Assembly (NCBI GenBank): GCA_035515795.1
Contig: DATJAY010000026.1
Span: 1 to 64,000 of the forward strand
Origin: Candidatus Acidiferrales bacterium
GTDB lineage: Bacteria; Bacteroidota; Ignavibacteria; Kryptoniales; JAKASW01
DNA length: 64,000 nt
Direction: 5' to 3'
This document shows positions 1 through 6,671 of this stretch, piece after piece (the first letter of the stretch is position 1; each line of letters opens with the position of its first letter). The notes beneath the pieces were generated by a model. That model was given only the letters and a program-made list of their open reading frames with translations. It had not been told where the DNA came from and searched no databases. Made by a program: the position numbers and the translations under genes.

Positions 1-48
1 CGTACAAAGCAACGCAAGGGCAGAAATAGACATTTGCAATTTAAACAT
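1..48 (-). CDS. Partial exported protein (N-terminus only)
   Basis: A reverse-strand frame opens with ATG at 48 and runs off the left edge after 16 codons (MFKLQMSISALALLCT). A perfect AGGAGG at 55-60 lies six bases upstream, which favours this ATG over the in-frame ATG at 54. One lysine followed by a hydrophobic run looks like the start of a Sec signal peptide, so export is likely. It lies 15 bases after the beta-helix gene on the same strand and is probably co-transcribed. Nothing can be said about the mature protein. Confidence 0.55.
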   Translation of the reverse strand, partial: MFKLQMSISALALLCT

Positions 49-63
49 TGCCATCCTCCTTTC

Positions 64-912
64 TTAGTACCTCGATTGCGCGGTTGCCTGCACGTTGACC
101 GAGCCGTCAGGGTTAAGATAGATGCGTAGATTTGTTACGACAGGGAAAACTGGTGCGTCCGGTCCGCCATAATAACCCATGTCGGAACGTGTTCCATCAG
201 GGTCGTAGATATCCGGCTTACCAGCATCAATGCAAGGAGATCCGCCCGAGAGAGTGAAATCGGTGGAGGATGCAAATTGCGGATTAGACGAAATGTTTCC
301 TGTTCCCACATACGTGCCGCCTGTCCCGACCACGCAATAAAGGTCATTGCTGGTGCCAGAGATATCTATGACAGAGTAAGCATTCGTATTACTGGCAGTA
401 TTTGCCCAAATTATGCAATTAATAAATGTGGCGGTTGTGCTTGAAGAGACATGGGCTTGAGAACCGTTTGAATTGCTATTTACCAAAACACAATTCTGAA
501 TGATTGCCGTGGTTCCACCGGTGGCGTCCAATCCATATTTGGCGCAATTCCATACCACACAATTCGTGAGTGTTCCACCGGACATCGCAACTCCGCGTCC
601 TGTGTTGCTCGAAATTGCAAACCACATCACCTTGCCCGATGACATACTGACGGCAGGATCGCTGTTCGAAACAATTTGCGTGTACTCGTATCCTGATCCT
701 TGTACCACAATGTTAGTTGAAATGTTTACCTGCTCATTGTAAACACCGGGATACACCTTGACTGTATCTCCGGCAAGAGCGGCGTTGACGCCGGCTTGAA
801 TGCTCGTATAAGAACCTAAGCCGGACTTGTCAACGATAAGAGTTCTTGCAAGTGTAATTTGTGTCGAAAGCATAATCACACATGCTGCAAGCAAATGAAT
901 TCTAATAGACAT
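64..912 (-). CDS. Secreted right-handed beta-helix protein
   Basis: A 282-residue protein with a Sec signal peptide (about residues 1-22, ending LSTQITLA). Residues about 25-60 (DKSGLGSYTSIQAGVNAA...DTVKVYPGVYNE) are the typical opening of pectate-lyase-like/NosD parallel beta-helix proteins. Short Asn/Thr/Ser-rich strands follow (TNCVVWNCAKYGL, IIQNCVLVNSNS, FINCIIWANTA), each a likely helix coil. The closing segment SGGSPCIDAGKPDIYDPDGTRSDMG matches the end motif of many such surface proteins (SPCIDAG, then DPDGTRxDMGxYGG). No type IX sorting domain follows it, which is unusual, so the protein may be periplasmic or end early. Substrate unknown. The family call is firm; function is not inferred. 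Confidence 0.8.
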   Translation of the reverse strand: MSIRIHLLAACVIMLSTQITLARTLIVDKSGLGSYTSIQAGVNAALAGDTVKVYPGVYNEQVNISTNIVVQGSGYEYTQIVSNSDPAVSMSSGKVMWFAISSNTGRGVAMSGGTLTNCVVWNCAKYGLDATGGTTAIIQNCVLVNSNSNGSQAHVSSSTTATFINCIIWANTASNTNAYSVIDISGTSNDLYCVVGTGGTYVGTGNISSNPQFASSTDFTLSGGSPCIDAGKPDIYDPDGTRSDMGYYGGPDAPVFPVVTNLRIYLNPDGSVNVQATAQSRY

Positions 913-1071
913 TTTTAACTCCTTTTAAAAGTTTTAAACTTTGTCATTTTCAATTGCCAAAAATGCGGGTGACCAGGACTGTGCCATGGTCACCTAACAT
1001 TACCCCATCCGTATCTTAACTGACCTTCTATTAATGGCTTTATCCAGATCTGTGCTTCTTGAAGCAAGCAA

Positions 1072-1425
1072 TCAAAATGCCTTTTGATACCTGTGAGTCT
1101 TAACGGTTCCAGAGGCTTTGTCGAAGGTCACAGTAAGTTCGTTGCACTTTTCTACACTCTTCGTCTGTCCGAAGTAGCCTGTATATAAACCTGAGCCGCT
1201 AGTTTTGCAGTACTTATAGATATACAAGACATTATCGCCAAGTTGCGATGTGGTTGTAGGGGCACCGAACCATGAGATGATTTGATCTTCGGTAGTTTGT
1301 CCATCCACGATCTTGGTGACCGCTGTTTCATCTATCGGATTGCCAGTAACTGCCTCCGATGTGGCACAAGATGAAATCGCCATCGATATAGATGTGGCGA
1401 ATACGATGATAAGTAAGTATTTCAT
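1072..1425 (-). CDS. Lipoprotein with a SmpA/BamE-like fold
   Basis: A 117-residue protein with a lipoprotein signal peptide (MKYLLIIVFATSISMAISSC; lipobox ending at Cys20). The segment VDGQTTEDQIISWFGAPTTTS is the hallmark of the SmpA/OmlA (BamE-like) fold: a 'G.T...I...FG.P' pattern followed by two strands (LYIYKYCK, ELTVTFDKASGTVKTHRYQ). Such small lipoproteins sit on the periplasmic side of a membrane and often help outer-membrane assembly or act as inhibitors. Two further cysteines (YCKTSG, EKCNEL) may form a disulfide. It sits between two envelope-protein genes on the same strand. The exact partner is unknown. Confidence 0.75.
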   Translation of the reverse strand: MKYLLIIVFATSISMAISSCATSEAVTGNPIDETAVTKIVDGQTTEDQIISWFGAPTTTSQLGDNVLYIYKYCKTSGSGLYTGYFGQTKSVEKCNELTVTFDKASGTVKTHRYQKAF

Positions 1426-1464
1426 TATTAATTCTCCATGTTTTTTGTTTTTAAAAGATTTGAC

Positions 1465-2022
1465 TTAAAGTCTGAACGACAGTCCCACCCTGATCACCGC
1501 AGTATTGCCATAGCCGACTTCGCCGTTCAATCCAAAGCCATGAGAGAGGTAATAGGTGGCACCGAAAAAGCCGCCGTAAGTTGCAAAATCAGATTGTGTA
1601 CCGAAGTTCTCTGAGCCTAATCCAAACGATGAAGCGGACACTATCGCATAGCCAAGATATACTCTTCCATATAAATCCAGATTGGGCGAGTCTGGGTTGA
1701 AATGATCTGACAAACTAATGCCGATCAACATATATCCATAGTCCAAGCCATAGTCACCGTTGAACTGCCCTATTACATCATGGTATTGAGCATATCCTGC
1801 ATATGCACCGACTGCCAAATTGTCGCTGATCGCTCTCTCGATTGACATGTCGATTGGTGGAACCGACATGGTTCCATCGAAACCGTTACTGATGAATCCG
1901 ATTCCGGTTTGTACAAGCCAATCATTTGAAGTGAAAGAATGGTCCTGCTCCTGTGAAAATGCTGGTGCGGTTGAAAGCAGGAAAAAAGCTATTGGAAGAA
2001 ATCTGAACATAATCCTTTTCAT
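1465..2022 (-). CDS. Small outer-membrane beta-barrel protein
   Basis: A 185-residue protein with a signal peptide (about 1-23, ending STAPAFSQ). The rest consists of short alternating strands rich in Gly, Tyr and Phe, ending in the aromatic strand AVIRVGLSFRL with a terminal hydrophobic/aromatic pattern recognised by the BAM machinery. The architecture and length fit the OmpW/OmpX-like 'outer membrane beta-barrel' class common in Bacteroidota. Forms such as VGAYAGYAQYHDVIG and GFGLNGEVGYGNTAVIRVGLSFRL are typical barrel hairpins. Function (adhesion, passive pore, structural) cannot be read from the sequence. It is the last core-type gene before the accessory island that begins near 2.05 kb. 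Confidence 0.75.
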   Translation of the reverse strand: MKRIMFRFLPIAFFLLSTAPAFSQEQDHSFTSNDWLVQTGIGFISNGFDGTMSVPPIDMSIERAISDNLAVGAYAGYAQYHDVIGQFNGDYGLDYGYMLIGISLSDHFNPDSPNLDLYGRVYLGYAIVSASSFGLGSENFGTQSDFATYGGFFGATYYLSHGFGLNGEVGYGNTAVIRVGLSFRL

Positions 2023-2129
2023 GGATCGTACTCCTTTTTCCCGATAAAGCGTTCGGGAACGACGTTTTGTTATGTTTGTTGATAGTGTTCTTCATGCAAA
2101 AAAGCTACTTTCCCAAAATGGCCGCTCTA

Positions 2130-2381
2130 TCACTTGCTTTTACTCGCTCCTCGTTTCCGTGCATCATTCGCAATGCGAAGCTTAGCTTCTTTGCAGCGCT
2201 GTCGGGCAAAGCGGAATTCTTGGAGTACCATATTTAAGATTTGCTTCATCCTTCTTGGATTGTCCTTATCGCCGCGTAGGAGAGAGTAAATATATCCTTG
2301 CGATAGATTTAGCCGCCGTGCCACCTCACCACAGTTGATTAGATGGTTTCGCGGTTTGATTTTTGCATTTTGGTTTTGCAT
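2130..2381 (-). CDS. Small helix-turn-helix DNA-binding protein
   Basis: An 83-residue basic protein when started at the ATG at 2381 (MQNQNAKIKPRN). The frame is open further upstream, but earlier starts would overlap the shared operator. Residues about 15-45 (NCGEVARRLNLSQGYIYSLLRGDKDNPRRM) form a helix-turn-helix of the phage-repressor/excisionase type, and the C-terminus is a basic helix (RFARQRCKEAKLRIANDARKRG). It is divergent from the next HTH gene, and the two share a 19-bp palindrome between their starts, as in a small regulatory switch. No Shine-Dalgarno is visible. It probably marks the left end of the accessory island. Confidence 0.65.
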   Translation of the reverse strand: MQNQNAKIKPRNHLINCGEVARRLNLSQGYIYSLLRGDKDNPRRMKQILNMVLQEFRFARQRCKEAKLRIANDARKRGASKSK

Positions 2382-2405
2382 TTTGAAGCCGTAAAGCAAA
2401 CGTAA

Positions 2406-2424
2406 AATAAACATATTGTTTATT
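2406..2424. promoter_or_regulatory. Palindromic operator candidate between divergent HTH genes
   Basis: A perfect inverted repeat with 8-bp arms and a 3-bp centre (AATAAACA-TAT-TGTTTATT). It lies 9 bases before the GTG start at 2433 and 24 bases before the start at 2381 of the divergent gene. Its symmetry and position fit an operator bound by one or both HTH products. Binding is inference. Confidence 0.5.
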
Positions 2425-2432
2425 ATTGTCAA

Positions 2433-2900
2433 GTGAAAGACAACAAATTTGTGGATATAGACAAAAACTTAGTTGCCGAGAGGCTCAAAGAGTTTGCCAG
2501 GCGATTCGATAGCTTGGCTGAGTTAGCGCGCCTACTCGAAATGGAGTATCCGCAGCAACTTCAACACTATCTTACCGGCAGATCACTGCCCGGCTTCGAG
2601 TTGCTAGTTAGGCTGAGGAACTTAGGGTGTGACCCCAACTGGCTTATGTCAGGGGAAACGAAGTCTCCTTCGGCCTCTGCACTTAACGAAGAGAATCTTA
2701 AATATGATGATGAGAAAATGAGGCTTGAAGTAGAAGAAGAAATTGATCGTGTTTCAACGATAATTCAGCTCTGGCGAGATGTGGAACCGATCTCGGCTCG
2801 CGAACTTCGTCAAATGTTACGACGCTGGTTCATTAGAGTTATACGCAAAGAGCGGGAGAAAGCTGGGAAAGCGAAGAAGAAAAAGGTCAGCACGAAGTAA
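2433..2900 (+). CDS. XRE-like HTH regulator with long C-terminal helix
   Basis: A 155-residue protein starting with GTG at 2433. The N-terminal 70 residues (VAERLKEFARRFDSLAELARLLEMEYPQQLQHYLTGRSLPGFELLVRLRNLGCDPNWLMSG) have the XRE/Cro fold: the recognition helix is near QQLQHYLTGRS, and the ending 'LRNLGCDPNWLMSGE' is typical of phage-type repressors. The C-terminal half is acidic, then strongly basic (RKEREKAGKAKKKKVSTK), and probably makes a helical dimer or nucleic-acid contact. It is divergent from the small HTH gene, with the palindrome at 2406-2424 just before its start, which suggests autoregulation. A role in controlling the surrounding island is inferred. Confidence 0.7.
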   Translation: MKDNKFVDIDKNLVAERLKEFARRFDSLAELARLLEMEYPQQLQHYLTGRSLPGFELLVRLRNLGCDPNWLMSGETKSPSASALNEENLKYDDEKMRLEVEEEIDRVSTIIQLWRDVEPISARELRQMLRRWFIRVIRKEREKAGKAKKKKVSTK

Positions 2901-2950
2901 AAGATGTTTCGGGGGATTCAAGTGTTAAAAGCCCTTGAGAAGGAGAATAT

Positions 2951-3375
2951 TTGACGTTTGGGGGCACTCGGAGAATATTCTTAACATTATTGATTGTCGA
3001 TGACAACGGGTTGAAGGTACAATTTCTTGCTGAGAAACTAAAGTTGTACAATGTTAGTGCGGTAGGAACCCCCATTTTTGCCACGGACACCTTGCGTACC
3101 CTGAAGTTCGACCTCATTTTTCTAGACTACGATTTGACTTCCACCCATCATTAAGCCTAATCGAAAATGGAACAGGTATCTACATTGCTAAACGATTGAG
3201 TGATACGATCAACGAGTCAACACTGGTTATTGTACATTTGATGAATATCAAAACTGCGGAGCACATGATAGGCCTGACGTAAAATGCTTGCATGATCCAT
3301 TTTGCAAGACTGCGGGAAGAACTTAGCATGAGAGACACAGACGAATTTCTTCGGAGCATTACCAAGAAGAGCTAA
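2951..3375 (+). pseudogene. Decayed receiver-domain gene (cREC-like)
   Basis: The first frame (TTG start at 2951) reads LTLLIVDDNGLKVQFLAEKL...FDLIFLDYDL, the beta1 acidic pair and the phospho-acceptor strand of a response-regulator receiver, and stops at 3154. The homology continues in the +1 frame from about 3150: ENGTGIYIAKRLSDTIN, LVIVHLMNIKTAEHMIGLT. It is then interrupted by a TAA at 3280-3282 and resumes in the same frame with IHFARLREELSMRDTDEF, ending at 3375. The pattern 'FLDYDL...ENGT.IA..L...VIVH.MN...A..M' is that of the stand-alone receivers called cyclic-phosphate-processing receivers (cREC). One frameshift plus one nonsense codon indicate a dead gene. It overlaps the convergent gene by 4 bases. 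Confidence 0.75.
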
Positions 3376-3716
3376 TGTGGATTCACTGTCGTTCTGAAGT
3401 AATCCATTATCATCATTCCGACTTCTTTGCGAGACGGCATCGGATCTTTCCGTGAAAGGTAAAGCTTCTGGACAATTCCCATAATTTGCGTATGAACTTC
3501 TGCACGCCGTGAGTTTGTGACGGGTATGCCCGCCGATTCAGCAGCTTCTTGCCTTACTCGTTCGGCATAATATTCTTTGCAGAGATTCAAAAATGCAAGT
3601 TTGGCATTTTCATTTACGAACAGCGCGAGAATATCTTTCAAATCCACGACGTCTCTCGACTTTTGACCAAGATACGTCCTCTTACTGGACAAACAAAGAG
3701 TGTCTAACAAATTCAT
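3372..3716 (-). CDS. Conserved-looking small helical protein after RuvC-like gene
   Basis: A 114-residue protein. The ATG at 3716 overlaps the stop of the RuvC-like gene as ATGA, which argues for translational coupling and against the longer frame that starts at 3749. I do not recognise a family. It is predicted largely helical (DLKDILALFVNENAKLAFLNLCKEYYAERVRQEAAESAG), with a basic middle (TNSRRAEVHTQIMGIVQKLYLSRKDPMPSRKEVGMMIMDYF) that could be a small DNA-binding bundle. Because of the coupling it may be a partner or specificity factor of the two RuvC-like proteins. It ends on the relics of the receiver pseudogene. Confidence 0.65.
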   Translation of the reverse strand: MNLLDTLCLSSKRTYLGQKSRDVVDLKDILALFVNENAKLAFLNLCKEYYAERVRQEAAESAGIPVTNSRRAEVHTQIMGIVQKLYLSRKDPMPSRKEVGMMIMDYFRTTVNPH

Positions 3717-4216
3717 TCGAGCCTTCTTAAAGCGGCTGCACCCAAGCATACCGCATCAAACATATTATAGAAGAACTCTTCCTTCCATCTCCGGTCCGAA
3801 TGCAAATAAGGCTTCAACTCCGGGAACTGTTCCACCATCTTTGTTGCTACCTCTTGTTTTCCTGCCATTCCATCGCCGCAGATTTCTTTTCTCACGGTGT
3901 TGGCTGACAATGTGAGAGTCTTGATCCGTTTCTTTCTGCCTATGGCGACAATTTCTTTAGTGAACTCATTTAGGACAGCGCTGTCCTTGTTGTTTGCGAA
4001 CAATGTTTTTTCGACAACGAGCAGACTCGGATGAAAATCATCCAAGAGTTCTTTAATGATTTTCCGTCCTTCCGTAAGGATTTCGCGGGAAGAATTTCTT
4101 TGCATGATCGTTGCCACGCCATAGTGTACCAGCGTCTTTCCGTTGAAGACGGCGAAACCCATGTTTTGCGTGCCAGGGTCTATCGCTAAGATCCTATCGG
4201 TTTTCTTTTTCGTCAT
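3713..4216 (-). CDS. RuvC-like Holliday-junction resolvase, catalytic residues intact
   Basis: A 167-residue protein of the RNase H-fold RuvC family (E. coli RuvC is 173). The first strand is RILAIDPGTQNMGFAVF with Asp13; the second acidic residue is Glu69 in LLVVEKTLFANN; the last is Asp154 in YNMFDAVCLGAAAL. In classical RuvC the last block reads H/D-x-x-D-A; here the first of these is Asn151, so three rather than four acids are seen. The basic segment RKKRIKTLTLSANTVRKEICG fits junction binding. The gene lies between a related but catalytically dead paralogue and a coupled small helical gene on the same strand. On a mobile island, resolution of recombination or replication intermediates is the likely role. 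The chromosomal ruvC is expected elsewhere. Confidence 0.8.
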   Translation of the reverse strand: MTKKKTDRILAIDPGTQNMGFAVFNGKTLVHYGVATIMQRNSSREILTEGRKIIKELLDDFHPSLLVVEKTLFANNKDSAVLNEFTKEIVAIGRKKRIKTLTLSANTVRKEICGDGMAGKQEVATKMVEQFPELKPYLHSDRRWKEEFFYNMFDAVCLGAAALRRLE

Positions 4217-4219
4217 TTC

Positions 4220-4741
4220 TTAATTGATGATTGATCGACCTTTTGATTTTCCTTCAAGCTTGGTAAGACATATCATCCCAAGAGCGACTGCCTCAAAGGC
4301 TCTGCCCAAATAGTAGCTTTTGCTTCTTCGTCCCTTTTCAAGTTCTGAATAGAGAATGGGATACCTTGCGGCCACTTCCTCCATTAGGTGGGTTTTGTTT
4401 AACCTTCCTGACGATAGAAGAAATGCTTCGATTTCCTTTATCGAGTACTCACATACTAAGAGCCCTTTTCTCGCCGCCCAGTTTTTCAATCTCTTTGTGA
4501 TTTCCATGAGGTTCTTGGAACTCCTTGCGGGATGCAGCTTCTTTATAGCGAGAACTTCTGATTTGTTGGTGTCCATGATGTCACTGATCATTGCGGTTAT
4601 ATCATGGTGCGCTTGATCGACTGTCTTTTGTCGCATTGATTTCACCCACCAGTCGTCCAGCTCCGACTCCCTAAATACCGCGATTCCTGTATGCCTCCAC
4701 CCGGGGTTAACCGCTATGATCCTCGTTGGTTTGCTTTGCAT
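4220..4741 (-). CDS. RuvC-like paralogue with all catalytic acids replaced
   Basis: A 173-residue protein when started at ATG 4741 (MQSKPTRIIAVNPG), the position that matches RuvC N-termini. The frame stays open to 4807, but that start would overlap the upstream gene by about 100 bases. It aligns along its length with the adjacent RuvC-like protein: RIIAVNPGWRHTGIAVF against RILAIDPGTQNMGFAVF, and GRAFEAVALGMICL against YNMFDAVCLGAAAL. The catalytic positions become Asn12 (for Asp), Lys67 in VLAIKKLHP (for Glu) and Glu150 (for Asp). Metal-dependent cleavage is therefore unlikely. The fold and basic surface (KRLKNWAARKG) are kept, so it may bind branched DNA or pair with the active copy. The spacing of 3 bases implies one operon. 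Confidence 0.75.
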   Translation of the reverse strand: MQSKPTRIIAVNPGWRHTGIAVFRESELDDWWVKSMRQKTVDQAHHDITAMISDIMDTNKSEVLAIKKLHPARSSKNLMEITKRLKNWAARKGLLVCEYSIKEIEAFLLSSGRLNKTHLMEEVAARYPILYSELEKGRRSKSYYLGRAFEAVALGMICLTKLEGKSKGRSIIN

Positions 4742-5381
4742 AGAATTTGACGAGATACCTGAACAATGCCACTCGACTTTTCCTGATTCTCGAATCAGGA
4801 GTAGCATTTGTCTCGGATAAGACGTGTCTCAGGAATTCTTCCGGATATTTTTGGGCATAAAAGAGATAACGCCCGAAGTGGCGTTCGTCGCCCAGTGCCT
4901 CCATCAGGTCGTTAGCCAACAGCTCCTCTCTTGCTCTTAAGTCATCCTGGTCAGGGGTATTCTTGGTGGAGTACGATTTCTTTACATAAACAATATTATT
5001 GGTATTATTTCTTGTTCCCTTATTGTTGTTTGTGTTCACTTTTGATACACCATGATTCCTTTCTTTCGACAGGTGTGTATCGTTATTCAACACGGTTACC
5101 GGCAAAAGGTGGTACACTGTGGATTTACCAGGAGTTTTCCACACACTTATTAACTTACTTTCCACAAGACTTTTTATAGCTTTGTTTACTGACCCTCGTG
5201 AGCAGCCTATCCGTTCTGCAATGTATTTTTGCGAAGGGTAACAGCTTTGGTTTTTGTCAGCCATACTGGCTAAGAAGTGATAGACACCCACGGATAAAAG
5301 ACCCATTTCTCTTGCATAAATTTGGATAATTGCCTTATCCAGCCAGTACCATTCGCCGTGTTTCATGGTTCGCTGTTCCAT
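4707..5381 (-). CDS. Winged-helix replication-type protein (HTH_36-like)
   Basis: A 224-residue protein. Residues about 10-95 (DKAIIQIYAREMGLLSVGVYHFLASMADKNQSCYPSQKYIAERIGCSRGSVNKAIKSLVESKLISVWKTPGKSTVYHLLP) form the winged helix found in phage/plasmid replication initiators and DnaD-like helicase loaders ('CYPSQ..IA..IGCSR..V.KAI..L...LI'). An Asn/Thr-rich linker follows, then a helical C-terminal domain (ELLANDLMEALGDERHFGRYLFYAQKYPEEFLRHVLSE) reminiscent of DnaD-type tails. An alternative start is Met6 (5366). It heads the minus-strand operon with the two RuvC-like genes, so a replication or recombination module of a mobile element is likely. Initiator versus transcription factor cannot be settled here. 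Confidence 0.7.
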   Translation of the reverse strand: MEQRTMKHGEWYWLDKAIIQIYAREMGLLSVGVYHFLASMADKNQSCYPSQKYIAERIGCSRGSVNKAIKSLVESKLISVWKTPGKSTVYHLLPVTVLNNDTHLSKERNHGVSKVNTNNNKGTRNNTNNIVYVKKSYSTKNTPDQDDLRAREELLANDLMEALGDERHFGRYLFYAQKYPEEFLRHVLSETNATPDSRIRKSRVALFRYLVKFYAKQTNEDHSG

Positions 5382-5385
5382 GATG

Positions 5386-5733
5386 TTAATTTCTTGAAAG
5401 ATGTTTCTCAGACGATCCTTTTAAACCAAAGAACTTCTCCTCTTGTTCTTTTATTTCCTCCTTCAGAGAACAAAAAAGATCAGGGAAGAGAGCGTCGAAC
5501 ATAAACACACGATACAGAACGGCAAGACGGAACAAATTTATGGCGCTTGGAAGGCAATGTCCTTTCTCCCATCTGGATATTCCGCTCTGGTCTTTGAACT
5601 TAAGTAATTTTGCGACATCCTTTTGCTTAAACCCCCTCACTCGCCGGTATTTCCTGAGAAGGTTTGGTATCCTACGTCTCGACCACTGCGTTGATTTAAC
5701 GTGAGTGATCCCCTTCCGAATTTTTTGGTGCAT
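5386..5733 (-). CDS. XRE-family regulator
   Basis: A 115-residue protein with a classical Cro/CI helix-turn-helix at about 28-80: LLRKYRRVRGFKQKDVAKLLKFKDQSGISRWEKGHCLPSAINLFRLAVLYRV. The recognition helix SGISRWEKG is textbook. The C-terminus is a charged helix (LKEEIKEQEEKF). It lies 4 bases upstream of the replication-type gene on the same strand and is probably the first gene of that operon. The upstream divergent region holds a 16-bp inverted repeat (5780-5795) that could be its operator. It presumably sets the on/off state of the island's minus-strand genes. Confidence 0.75.
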   Translation of the reverse strand: MHQKIRKGITHVKSTQWSRRRIPNLLRKYRRVRGFKQKDVAKLLKFKDQSGISRWEKGHCLPSAINLFRLAVLYRVFMFDALFPDLFCSLKEEIKEQEEKFFGLKGSSEKHLSRN

Positions 5734-5779
5734 ACTTTTAGAATATCAATCAGAGCCATTCACAATAAGGAGGGTAAAA

Positions 5780-5795
5780 TTGCCGGATTCGGCAA
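5780..5795. promoter_or_regulatory. Inverted repeat in divergent promoter region
   Basis: TTGCCG-GATT-CGGCAA, perfect 6-bp arms, sits 47 bases upstream of the XRE gene and about 155 bases before the membrane-protein gene. It is flanked by A-runs, so it could also act as a weak hairpin terminator for minus-strand transcripts. Operator use by the XRE protein is the simpler reading, but it is inference. The rest of 5734-5950 is AT-rich, with no other clear signal. Confidence 0.4.
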
Positions 5796-5950
5796 AAAAC
5801 CTGTTCAAAGCCTCCTAAACGCTACCAAGTAGATGCGTGTCGAGGTGTGCCATTTTAGTATTTGATTCGATTAAGTAAATTCATGAACGAGAGCTCCAAT
5901 ATTTAATCACTCAGTCATAATTAACACTCTTAAATTTTACGGAGGTTATA

Positions 5951-6628
5951 GTGGCACATTCGATACTTAGATTTATTTTCTGGGCTGGAATTCTGGTTCT
6001 TGTTTACGGCCTTTTCGTTGCTAGTCTTTTAGGATCCAATGCGGGCTCGTCGTACCTTACCTTTGGGTTTATCATCATTATTATCGCCATCGTGGTAGCC
6101 GCACTGCCTGATGTATTGAGAACTGACCAGGTCATTGACGTTTGGGCAACGCTCATTGAAAAAGCCAACGGCAAAGCAGACGAGGTGCTTGCCACCACTT
6201 GGGCATTCCTTAAGGAAAGCAAGGCGCCCGCTCTCAATATCGTGAAAAAGAAAATATCAACCAGTGTTTTAACGGGTTTAGTGGGAAACGAGAGGGAGTT
6301 CCTGGTCCTGACCGACAAACAGAGACTGAGTTTGCGGCAGTACCAGATTTTCATTAATTCAAAGGACTATGGAGAGAATTTGGACGTATCATGGTACCTC
6401 ACGCGCCGTCCCACAGTTGGACAAGCCATTGCATCGTTGATAATGAGATCCGCTTCTACAACTAAGGACATAAGCGATCTTAACGTCTTCGACCAACAGG
6501 ATTTGAGGGCATGCGTTACCAACGCCCACAATTGCTTGAGGAAAGCGGTCGAGAAAATAATGTTCGACACCGGCCAGGATCCTTCCAAGGTGGACTGGAA
6601 GTCGAAAGGTTTCTTGGGTATTTCCTAA
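5951..6628 (+). CDS. Two-helix membrane protein upstream of the VirD4/HerA-like ATPase
   Basis: A 225-residue protein. GTG start at 5951 with a good GGAGG seven bases upstream (5941-5945 region). Two membrane helices span about 8-28 (FIFWAGILVLVYGLFVASLLG) and 35-53 (YLTFGFIIIIIAIVVAALP), followed by a soluble domain of about 170 residues with mixed helices (TTWAFLKESKAPALNIVKKKIST; REFLVLTDKQRLSLRQYQIFINSKDYGE). I recognise no family. It is 43 bases upstream of the ATPase gene and surely shares its transcript. A membrane anchor or channel partner for that ATPase is a reasonable inference. Confidence 0.7.
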   Translation: MAHSILRFIFWAGILVLVYGLFVASLLGSNAGSSYLTFGFIIIIIAIVVAALPDVLRTDQVIDVWATLIEKANGKADEVLATTWAFLKESKAPALNIVKKKISTSVLTGLVGNEREFLVLTDKQRLSLRQYQIFINSKDYGENLDVSWYLTRRPTVGQAIASLIMRSASTTKDISDLNVFDQQDLRACVTNAHNCLRKAVEKIMFDTGQDPSKVDWKSKGFLGIS

Positions 6629-6671
6629 CTGGACCATTTGACGAAATGGAAACGGATCACGGAGAAATAGC

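Noticed and set aside
2050-2061. CGTTC-GG-GAACG inverted repeat upstream of the beta-barrel gene
   Set aside because: Too short to call an operator; it occurs once, and no regulator can be tied to it.
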